Shown here: one piece after another, positions 57,562-64,000 of the stretch
Layout: each line of letters begins with the position of its first letter
Position numbering within the stretch: position 1 is the first letter of the stretch
Program-made: the position numbers and the translations under genes
The notes under the pieces: model-generated
Databases searched by the model: none
The model's input: only the letters and a program-made list of their open reading frames with translations
Told to the model about the DNA's origin: nothing
Source of the DNA: Lentzea kentuckyensis
GTDB taxonomy: Bacteria; Actinomycetota; Actinomycetes; Mycobacteriales; Pseudonocardiaceae
DNA: 64,000 nt
NCBI RefSeq assembly: GCF_002150765.1
Contig: NZ_MUYM01000043.1
Span: 111,305-175,304, forward strand
Reading direction: 5' to 3'

Positions 57562-58704
57562 GTGACCGACTTCGCGCTCACGCCACCGGACCCCGTCGAG
57601 CCCGTGCCGGTCGCCCGCGCGGCAGGGCTGATCCCGGTCACCGACGAGTCCAGGGTCGAGCTTTCCGCGCGAGCCATGGCTTTCATCGACGCGCTGAACG
57701 CCGTCGATCCGCAGTCGCCGGACTTCAGCCGCATCGTCGACGAGGCGCTGGTGCTCGGCGAGGCGGAGATGCGGATCGCGGCCCAGATCGCGGGACGGCT
57801 GCTGGACCGCACGCTCGCCTCGGTGTCGTCGCCCCACACCACGCAGGTGTCCACGAGCCTGACCGAGTTGCGGCGTTCGGTGCGTGAGCTGGACCCGCAG
57901 GACCTCACGAAGCTGACCGGCCGCAAGATCCTGGGGTTCATCCCCGGCGGCAACGCGGCCAAGGGTGTGCTGGCGCGGCTGCGGGCGGCCGACGAGCCGG
58001 TGAACCGGATCGTGCTGAAACTGCGGTCCGGCCAGGACGCGCTGAAACGCGACAACGCCGCCATCAAGGGCGAGCGGCAGCGATTGTGGGACCTGATGAC
58101 CAAGCTGTCGCAGGACGCCGCGCTCGCCGCCGAGATGGACGAGGCGGTGCAACGGCAGGTGGCGATCCTCGACCTGGCCGATCCAGGGCGCGCCAACACG
58201 TTGCGCGCCGACGTGCTGTTCGGTCTGCGGCAACGCCATCAGGACCTGCTGACCCAGCTGGCCGTGTGCGCGCAGGGGTACCTGGCGCTCGACGTGGTGC
58301 GCCGCAACAACGACGAGCTGATCAAGGGCATCGAACGCGCCGTCAGCACCACCGTCACCGCACTGCGCGTCGGCGTGGCGGTGGCGGCGGCGCTGGCCGG
58401 CCAGCGCGAGGTGATCGACCAGGTCGACGCGGTGCGCGGCCTCACCGACTCGATCCTGAAGTCGAACGCGACACTGATGTCGTTGCAGGGCCAGGACATC
58501 CAGCGCATCGCCGCGACCCCGGCGGTCGGCATCGAGGCGGTTCGCACCTCGTTCGACCAGATCTACGCGGCGATCGACGCGATCGACACCTTCAAGGCCC
58601 GCGCGGCCGACTCGATGTCCAGCACGGTCACCGCGCTGGACGCCGAGATCCGGCGCGCCCACGACCACCTGAGCCGCGTGCGCGGCGCTGAGGAGCAAGC
58701 TTGA
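57562..58704 (+). CDS. telA: TelA-family (toxic anion resistance) protein
   Basis: A 380-aa all-helical TelA/KlaA protein: 'LTGRKILGFIPGGNAAKGVL', 'DNAAIKGERQRLWDLMTKLS', 'VAILDLADPGRANTLRADVL' and 'VLFGLRQRHQDLLTQLAVCA'. The family is named for tellurite resistance, but the biochemistry is unclear. The GTG directly follows the upstream stop. The last codon and stop (GCT TGA) run into an inserted element; without the insertion the stop would overlap the next ATG as ATGA. Confidence 0.92.
   Translation: MTDFALTPPDPVEPVPVARAAGLIPVTDESRVELSARAMAFIDALNAVDPQSPDFSRIVDEALVLGEAEMRIAAQIAGRLLDRTLASVSSPHTTQVSTSLTELRRSVRELDPQDLTKLTGRKILGFIPGGNAAKGVLARLRAADEPVNRIVLKLRSGQDALKRDNAAIKGERQRLWDLMTKLSQDAALAAEMDEAVQRQVAILDLADPGRANTLRADVLFGLRQRHQDLLTQLAVCAQGYLALDVVRRNNDELIKGIERAVSTTVTALRVGVAVAAALAGQREVIDQVDAVRGLTDSILKSNATLMSLQGQDIQRIAATPAVGIEAVRTSFDQIYAAIDAIDTFKARAADSMSSTVTALDAEIRRAHDHLSRVRGAEEQA
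58691..58700. repeat. Direct repeat, left (AGGAGCAAGC)
   Basis: A 10-bp sequence repeated exactly at 58984-58993, flanking the inserted element, consistent with a target-site duplication. Confidence 0.75.
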
Positions 58705-58983
58705 CTTCCCTCCCCACTGAAGCAGGGAGATTCGCCCCTCGCGGGTTGAGTTTTCTGCTTCACCGCCCAGTGCCGACCCGCTTTCACGGCGAGGGTCGGA
58801 ATACCGACCATCGGTCTTACCTGAGCTCCACAGACTTCACCTCCCGCCAGCCCGGCGGTAGGCCCGTCCGCAGCTTGGTTTTCACCCCGGACCGGCTGAC
58901 CGGACGTACACGACGGTCTTTCGCCCTCGGGGCGGGCCCCCGCTTCTTGCTCTGCTCCGCGGGAGTTCGTTTCCTTCGTACGA
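58701..58983. mobile_element. 283-bp non-coding insertion (MITE/IS-end-like)
   Basis: A sequence flanked by a perfect 10-bp direct repeat inside an otherwise overlapping operon. The left end TTGACTTCCCTCCCC followed by a CTCCC...GGGAG hairpin resembles, from memory, ends of actinobacterial IS200/IS605 (TnpB) elements; the right end holds the perfect palindrome CCTTCGTACGAAGG (58973-58986). No transposase is encoded; open frames through it look random. It could be a non-autonomous element or an IS remnant. IS200/IS605 normally make no duplication, which is an inconsistency. Confidence 0.6.
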
Positions 58984-58993
58984 AGGAGCAAGC
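58984..58993. repeat. Direct repeat, right (AGGAGCAAGC); supplies RBS
   Basis: An exact copy of 58691-58700. AGGAG in this copy is the ribosome site of the following gene (ATG 58994). Confidence 0.75.
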
Positions 58994-60598
58994 ATGATCC
59001 GCCGCCTCGTTCCCGCGGTCGCCGCTCTGGCGCTGCTCGCGGGGTGTTCCGACGAAGCCGACTCGTCCAGACCGGTGGGCGACGCCGCTCCCGGCGTCCT
59101 GCGCGTCCTGGCGGGCAGCGAACTCGCCGACCTCCAGCCCGTCCTCGACGAGGCCGCCAAGGCCACCGGAATCTCGGTGAAGTTCAGCTTCACCGGCACC
59201 ATCGAGGGTGCCGAGAAAGTCGCGAGCGGCGCCGCCGAACAGGGTTTCGACGCGGTCTGGTTCTCGTCGAACCGCTACCTGGAGCTGGTGCCCGAGGCCC
59301 AGAAACGCCTCGGCACCCCGACCAAGGTCATGTCCTCCCCCGTCGTGCTCGGCCTGCCCGCCGCCAAGGTCAAGGAACTCGGCTGGGACACCAAACGCGT
59401 CGGCTGGGCGGAGATCGCCGCGGCCGCGGGCGCCCGGAAGTTCACCTACGGCATGACCGACCCATCTGCCTCCAACTCGGGCTTCTCCGCACTGGTCGGG
59501 GTCGCGGCGGCGTTGTCCGGCTCGGGCTCGGCACTCGACGCCGCCAAGATCAACGCGGTCGCGCCGCAGCTCAAGCAGTTCTTCTCCGCGCAGACGCTGT
59601 CCGCGGGCTCGTCCGGCTGGCTGTCAGAGGCCTACCAGCGCAGGGCCAGGGGCGAGGACCCCGGCGCCAAAGTGGACGGTCTGATCAACTACGAGTCGGT
59701 CCTGTTGTCGCAGAGCCAGGAGCCGTTGACGCTGGTGTACCCGAGCGACGGCGTGGTGACGGCGGACTACCCGCTCACCCTGCTCACGTCCGCGAGCTCG
59801 GAAGCCCGTGCGGCGCACCAGAAACTCTCCGACCACCTGAAGAGCGCGGACGTCCAGCGCAAGATCATGGACACCACCCGCCGCCGCCCGGTCGTGCCGC
59901 AGGTACCGCTGGACCCGAAGTTCGCGGTGAAGGACCTCGTCGAACTGCCGTTCCCCGGCAGTCAGTCCGCTGTGGACGGTCTGGTCACCACCTACTTCGA
60001 CCAGTTGCGCCGCCCGTCCCGCACGCTGTACGTGCTCGACACGTCCGGTTCGATGCAGGGCGACCGGATCGAGGGCCTGCGCCAGGCGCTGGTGGGGCTG
60101 ACGGGCGCCGACGAGTCGCTCGCGGGCAAGTTCAACCGGTTCCACGGCCGCGAGCAGGTGACGCTGCTGCCGTTCAGCAGCAGCGCGCAACCGGCGTTGA
60201 AGTACGAGGTGCCGACCGCCGACCCGCGCCCGGTTCTCGACCAGATCCGCACCACGGCGACGTCGCTGAACGCGGTCGGCGGCACGGCGATCTACAGCAG
60301 CCTGCGTGGCGGGTACGACGTGCTGCGCGAGCAGATCGACGCGGACCCGGACCGGTTCACGTCGATCGTGCTGATGACCGACGGGGAGAACACCGGTGAC
60401 GAGACCATCGGCAACTTCCAGGCGTTCCACCAGGGCCTGCCACAGAACCTCAAGGGCATCCCGATCTTCCCGGTGCTGTTCGGCGAGAGCGCGACAGCCG
60501 AGATGGAACAGCTGGCGAAGATGAGCGGCGGCAAGGTCTTCGACGCCCGCAGCCGCTCGCTTTCCGCGGCGTTCAAGGAGATCCGTGGCTACCAGTAA
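58994..60598 (+). CDS. Lipoprotein: solute-binding fold fused to VWA domain
   Basis: A 534-aa lipoprotein (lipobox LLAGC, Cys about 18). Residues about 35-310 resemble a type-II binding protein ('LRVLAGSELADLQPVLDEAA', 'FTYGMTDPSASNSGFSALVG'). Residues about 345-530 form a von Willebrand A domain with the complete MIDAS start DTSGSMQG and 'VLMTDGENTGD'. It probably recognises an extracellular ligand or partner in a metal-dependent way. It is downstream of telA and overlaps the next gene by 14 nt. Confidence 0.88.
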   Translation: MIRRLVPAVAALALLAGCSDEADSSRPVGDAAPGVLRVLAGSELADLQPVLDEAAKATGISVKFSFTGTIEGAEKVASGAAEQGFDAVWFSSNRYLELVPEAQKRLGTPTKVMSSPVVLGLPAAKVKELGWDTKRVGWAEIAAAAGARKFTYGMTDPSASNSGFSALVGVAAALSGSGSALDAAKINAVAPQLKQFFSAQTLSAGSSGWLSEAYQRRARGEDPGAKVDGLINYESVLLSQSQEPLTLVYPSDGVVTADYPLTLLTSASSEARAAHQKLSDHLKSADVQRKIMDTTRRRPVVPQVPLDPKFAVKDLVELPFPGSQSAVDGLVTTYFDQLRRPSRTLYVLDTSGSMQGDRIEGLRQALVGLTGADESLAGKFNRFHGREQVTLLPFSSSAQPALKYEVPTADPRPVLDQIRTTATSLNAVGGTAIYSSLRGGYDVLREQIDADPDRFTSIVLMTDGENTGDETIGNFQAFHQGLPQNLKGIPIFPVLFGESATAEMEQLAKMSGGKVFDARSRSLSAAFKEIRGYQ

Positions 60599-61163
60599 CC
60601 CGGTGCTGCGCTACCTGACGTCCTGGAAGAACATCGCGGGCTGCGCCGGCGGGCTGATCGGCCTGCTCCTGCACCTCGCCGGGTTCGCCGGCTCCTACTG
60701 GTTGCTGGTGGTGCTCGGCCTCTACGGCGTGGGCGCCCTCGCCGCGCCGCCCGAGCGGATCATCCTGGTGACCGACCCTGAGGAGGAAGCAGGGCAGCTG
60801 CGGACCGAACTGGACGCGCTCGTCCTGCGGGTCCGCGGCTTCCACGTGCCCGCCGAGGTCGCGCCGAAGCTCGCGGAGATCGCCGAGATCCTGCGCGGCA
60901 TGCTGGACCGCCCGCGCGCGCTGCGCGCCGACCCGGACGCCCTGCACGCCGTCACCCGGCTCGTCGGCACCGACCTGCCGCTGTCCGTCCAGACCTACCT
61001 GAACCTGCCGTGGTGGTTCGCCGCCGCGCGTGGTTCGGGCGCGGAACTGGTGCGGCAGCTGGACTTGCTGCACGCCGATGCCGTGCGGGTCGCGGAACGG
61101 TTCCACGCGGCCGACGTGCAGCGGCAGGCGGACCACACCCGCTACCTCGAAGATCGCGAGTAG
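60585..61163 (+). CDS. Membrane protein of the TelA operon
   Basis: A 192-aa protein with two adjacent helices (about residues 17-55, 'GCAGGLIGLLLHLAGFAGSY', 'LLVVLGLYGVGAL') and a cytosolic helical domain ('LRTELDALVLRVRGFHVPAE' onward). I do not recognise the family; 5-bromo-4-chloroindolyl-phosphate/XpaC-like partners of TelA are a possible relation. The GTG has AAGGAG 5 nt upstream and lies inside the VWA gene's end, indicating translational coupling. Confidence 0.75.
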   Translation: MATSNPVLRYLTSWKNIAGCAGGLIGLLLHLAGFAGSYWLLVVLGLYGVGALAAPPERIILVTDPEEEAGQLRTELDALVLRVRGFHVPAEVAPKLAEIAEILRGMLDRPRALRADPDALHAVTRLVGTDLPLSVQTYLNLPWWFAAARGSGAELVRQLDLLHADAVRVAERFHAADVQRQADHTRYLEDRE

Positions 61164-61173
61164 CCTGCAGATC

Positions 61174-61539
61174 ATGCGTTACGTGCGGGTGTTCGCGGAC
61201 GAGAACGGCGGATCGGCCTTCGAGGACGTCGAGGTGCAGGGCACACCGACGGTCACGGTCGAGGGTGTGCCGCCGTTGCTCGTCTCCGGCCCGTTCCAGG
61301 CGTCCTCGATGCTGGTGGTCGAGCAACCGTCCGCCGGCACACCAGAGTGGGAGCTGCACGTCGCCCCGCGCAAGCAATGGCTGATCGTGCTCAGCGGCAG
61401 AGCGGCCGTCACGGTGTCGAACGGGGAACGCCGCGAGTTCGGCCCTGGCTCGCTGCTGTCCTTCGAGGACACCGAGGGAGAAGGCCACCTGTCCACCCCG
61501 CTGACGGACGACCTGTCCTTCGCGATGTTCCCGCACTGA
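61174..61539 (+). CDS. Cupin-fold protein
   Basis: A 121-aa single-domain cupin ('WELHVAPRKQWLIVLSGRAA', 'ERREFGPGSLLSFEDTEGEG HLS'-type second motif). The metal-binding His/Glu set is partly visible (H in motif 1, E and H in motif 2). The function is unknown. The ATG at 61174 lies 10 nt after the previous stop, so it may be read from the TelA operon. Confidence 0.78.
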   Translation: MRYVRVFADENGGSAFEDVEVQGTPTVTVEGVPPLLVSGPFQASSMLVVEQPSAGTPEWELHVAPRKQWLIVLSGRAAVTVSNGERREFGPGSLLSFEDTEGEGHLSTPLTDDLSFAMFPH

Positions 61540-61637
61540 CCGACCCTAAATGGGTGTCCACCCCGTACGTGGCGGTCTGCGATCTCCGCTAGGTTCTGCC
61601 GGGTCCTGGCTGAGGAAGTGCATTCGAGGGTGAAGCG

Positions 61638-63839
61638 GTGCTGCCGGAATCGGCGTTCGAACGGGCTAGACGGGGAACCGGTCAGCTCTTCGCGGTGAAC
61701 AGACCCGCGGGAGCCGAACGGACGCAGTACCTGATCCAGGCGGCGGAACTGGCGCGGGCGAACGGGTTCGCGGTCACCTGGGTCGGCTGCCGCGCGGACG
61801 CTCCCGCGTTCTGGCCGTGGCACGCCGTTCTCGCCGGGCTGGGCGGTGACGCGTCGGCGCTCGACGCCGATCCCGAGGTCTGCGCCCAGAAAGTCCTCGA
61901 CGTGCTGTCGGCGGGACCGGCACTGGTCATGATCGACGACATCGACGTGGCGGGCGAGGAGGCGTTCCGGCTCACCCAGGTCGTGGCCGGCGGTGTGCAT
62001 CGCCTGCCGGTGGTCATCGTGGTCACCTCCACCGGGGCCACGGCCCTCGACGACACGGTCCGGCTGGTCGAACGGGCGCACGCCGTGCTGGCGAAGGGCA
62101 GGATCACCGAGGCGCGCGAGCTGCTCGACCAGGCGGCGCGGGACGGTGATCCGGAGGCGGCGCTAGGGCTGCCGGGCATGTGGGTCAACAAGTTCCGCGG
62201 CCGCGCCGACCGCGCGCTGGCGATCGCCCGGTTGCGCGAAGCCCTTGTCCTGCACCCGGCCGAACCGCTGCACACCCGGTTGACCGTGCGGCTCGCGGCC
62301 GAGCAAGCGTACGACCGGCGCGAGACCGAGTGCGTGCTGGAAGCGTTGCAACAGGCCAGGAACACCGGTGACCAATTGACCTTGGCCGAGGCCTTGTCGT
62401 TGGCACATCACGCGTTGTGGTCGCCGGAGCACAACGCCCTGCGGCTGAGCCTGGCCGACGAGCTGATCACCGTCGCGTCGGCGTCCGGCCTCGACCTGCT
62501 GGCGCTCAGCGGGTTGTGCCGGCGCACGATGGACCTGTTCTGCCTGGGCGACCCGCACGCCGAACGGTCGCAGGTCGAGCTGGCCAGACGGGCGCAGGCC
62601 CATCCGGGGCTGCTCTTCTTCCACGCCGCGATGGACGTCATGCGCACGATCCGCGCCGGGCGGTTCGCGGAGGCCGAGCAGAAGTCGCTGGCCTGCCTGC
62701 GGATGGGGCTGGAGGCGGGTGACGTGGACGCGGAGACGTTCCACAGCACGCACCTCTTCGCCATCCGGTGGCTGCAGGGCCGCGGCGGCGAACTGGTCGA
62801 CCTGGCCGAGCAGGTCACGCACTCCCCCACGTTGCCGGACCTGGAGTTCAGCTTCGAGGCGGCACTCGCGTTGCTCGCACTGGAGGCGGGGCAACACGAC
62901 CGGGCGCGGTCGGCGTTGCACCGGATGACGATCAACGGGCTGAGCGCGGTCCCGTTGTCCAGCACCTGGATCACGTGCATGTTCTGCGTGGTGCACGTGG
63001 CCGCGGGGCTCGGGGACGAGGAGATCGCCCGCGAGGCCTACCAGTTGCTCGAACCGTTCGCGGACATGCCGGTCGTGCCGGCCACCGCGATCATCTGCTT
63101 CGGGTCGGCCGAACTGCTGCTGGGCATCGCCGCCACGACGTTCGGCGACCACTCCCTCGCCGCGCGGCACCTGGAACGCGCGGTCACCACCAACATCCGG
63201 CTCGGCAACTTGCCGATGACCGCCTACGCCCGCGCGACCCTCGCCCAGACGCTGGGCGGCGAGCAGGGCCGGGAGTTGTTCGACGTCGCCATCACCGACG
63301 CGAACGCGATCGGCATGACCGCGCGCGCCGCGATGTGGGCCCAGGCCCGCGACGGGCTGGCCGGTCGCATCTCCATCCGGCGCGAAAGCGGGTGGTGGAT
63401 CGTGTCCCGCCACGGCAAGGACATCCGCGTCGAGGACCTGGTGGGCATGCGGTACCTCGCCCGGCTGGTGGCGGATCCCGGCGTGGAGGTTCCCGCACTG
63501 GAGCTCGTCGGCGGCGAGGACAGCGGCAACCAGCCGCTGCTGGACCCGGAGGCGCGCGCCGCCTATCTCACCCGCGTCCGCGATCTCCGCGCGCGGATCG
63601 ACGACAACCCGACCCCGCGGCTCGAGGCCGAACTGGAGGCGTTGCTCGACCATCTGGCGCGGGAGACCGGGCTGGGTGGCCGCACCCGCAACTTCGCCGG
63701 CCCCGCCGAACGCGCCAGAACCGCTGTGCGCAAAGCGATCCGGCGCGCCATCGACACCATCGCGGCGACCGAACAGTCCACGGCTGACGCCCTGCGCACC
63801 GCGGTGACCACCGGCTACCGCTGTTCGTACCGCCCCTGA
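61638..63839 (+). CDS. Large helical-repeat regulator-like protein
   Basis: A 733-aa protein. The N-terminus (1-150) resembles a shortened AAA/STAND region with a Walker-B-like 'PALVMIDDIDVAGEEAF' and 'PVVIVVTSTGA', but no P-loop. The middle (about 160-560) is TPR-like helices, and the C-terminus (about 570-733) has 'WWIVSRHGKDIRVEDLVGMR' and 'RTAVRKAIRRAIDTIAATEQ', a block seen at the end of some actinobacterial SARP/LuxR-like ATPases. No HTH is obvious. It may be a regulator that lost nucleotide binding. The GTG follows GAGGG with 7-nt spacing. Confidence 0.7.
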   Translation: MLPESAFERARRGTGQLFAVNRPAGAERTQYLIQAAELARANGFAVTWVGCRADAPAFWPWHAVLAGLGGDASALDADPEVCAQKVLDVLSAGPALVMIDDIDVAGEEAFRLTQVVAGGVHRLPVVIVVTSTGATALDDTVRLVERAHAVLAKGRITEARELLDQAARDGDPEAALGLPGMWVNKFRGRADRALAIARLREALVLHPAEPLHTRLTVRLAAEQAYDRRETECVLEALQQARNTGDQLTLAEALSLAHHALWSPEHNALRLSLADELITVASASGLDLLALSGLCRRTMDLFCLGDPHAERSQVELARRAQAHPGLLFFHAAMDVMRTIRAGRFAEAEQKSLACLRMGLEAGDVDAETFHSTHLFAIRWLQGRGGELVDLAEQVTHSPTLPDLEFSFEAALALLALEAGQHDRARSALHRMTINGLSAVPLSSTWITCMFCVVHVAAGLGDEEIAREAYQLLEPFADMPVVPATAIICFGSAELLLGIAATTFGDHSLAARHLERAVTTNIRLGNLPMTAYARATLAQTLGGEQGRELFDVAITDANAIGMTARAAMWAQARDGLAGRISIRRESGWWIVSRHGKDIRVEDLVGMRYLARLVADPGVEVPALELVGGEDSGNQPLLDPEARAAYLTRVRDLRARIDDNPTPRLEAELEALLDHLARETGLGGRTRNFAGPAERARTAVRKAIRRAIDTIAATEQSTADALRTAVTTGYRCSYRP

Positions 63840-63922
63840 CCACCGGACGGCCACCGTGCCGCCACCGCTGGTCGGCAGACTGCGGTGCACCAGGCCCGGT
63901 CAGTGCCTCCGAGGGGGACGCA

Positions 63923-64000
63923 TTGGCCAGCGCGGCGGCTCGCCTCCCCCAGAGCGAGCCGCCGCGCACCCCCCGAAGCCGGCACCGAGACCCGCACCCC
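63923..64000 (+). CDS. Possible start of a further gene (cut by window end)
   Basis: A TTG at 63923 after GAGGGGGACGCA opens a frame that continues to the window end (L-A-S-A-A-A-R-L ...). The sequence is Pro/Arg-rich and could be noise; there is too little to judge. Confidence 0.2.
   Translation, partial: MASAAARLPQSEPPRTPRSRHRDPHP
63931..63966. terminator. Hairpin near the window end
   Basis: A perfect 12-bp stem CGCGGCGGCTCG (63931-63942 with 63955-63966), 12-nt loop, about 90 nt after the regulator stop. It is probably a terminator, which argues against a gene start at 63923. Confidence 0.55.

Noticed and set aside
58701..58997. A 98-codon plus-strand frame through the inserted element
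   Set aside because: It begins in the telA stop region, has an Arg-rich random composition and no homology I recognise; better explained as non-coding element sequence.

Overview
The window is high-GC actinobacterial DNA with GTG/TTG starts, dense 1-14 nt gene overlaps, Tat signals, a SARP-type regulator and a coelichelin-type siderophore locus. It looks like a soil actinomycete, most consistent with Pseudonocardiales (Lentzea/Saccharothrix/Amycolatopsis-like). That placement is inference. No rRNA, tRNA or CRISPR array was seen.

Layout. (1) 55-1320: a secreted beta-propeller protein. (2) 1362-4168, minus strand: a compact seven-gene gas-vesicle operon, gvpO-J-F-S-K-A-L, in which almost every gene overlaps the next. 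(3) 4245-29633: a plant arabinogalactan/arabinan utilisation region. It holds secreted GH127, GH30, GH43 and GH51 enzymes, L-arabinose catabolism (araB, araD, araA), a LacI-type regulator, a GntR regulator and a YtfQ/YtfR/YtfT/YjfF-type sugar ABC importer. Seven copies of a 14-bp LacI-type operator (TGTKAGCGNTMACA) lie in five intergenic regions and overlap predicted -10 or -35 elements, so most of the region looks like one regulon. Secreted extras are a metallopeptidase, a lipoprotein joining an inactive nuclease fold to CBM2, and a tandem-repeat protein. (4) 29696-35131: small housekeeping genes, a Roadblock pair followed by an AfsR/SARP-like regulator, and an SRPBCC protein.

(5) 35182-55589: a siderophore locus colinear with the coelichelin genes: two FecCD permeases, ATPase, binding protein, half-ABC exporter, a 3634-aa NRPS (A-T-E-C-A-T-E-C-A-T), second half-exporter and esterase. 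Its adenylation codes match hydroxyformylornithine, threonine and hydroxyornithine. Iron-box-like sites precede the transcription units. The ornithine hydroxylase, formyltransferase and MbtH genes are absent, and an SDR gene interrupts the locus. (6) 55612-64000: VOC and YCII proteins, then an operon of an anchored binding protein, TelA, a binding-protein/VWA fusion lipoprotein and a membrane protein. A 283-bp element flanked by 10-bp direct repeats has been inserted between telA and the VWA gene. A cupin and a large regulator close the window.

How the parts work together. Secreted GH30 (galactan backbone), GH51/GH43/GH127 (arabinose side chains) and the binding protein would release and capture arabinose-containing sugars. 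The ABC importer takes them up, and AraA-AraB-AraD convert L-arabinose to D-xylulose-5-phosphate. In the siderophore locus, the NRPS makes the peptide, the asymmetric exporter pair moves it out, the FecCD/ATPase/binding-protein system imports the ferric complex and the esterase is predicted to act on the siderophore.
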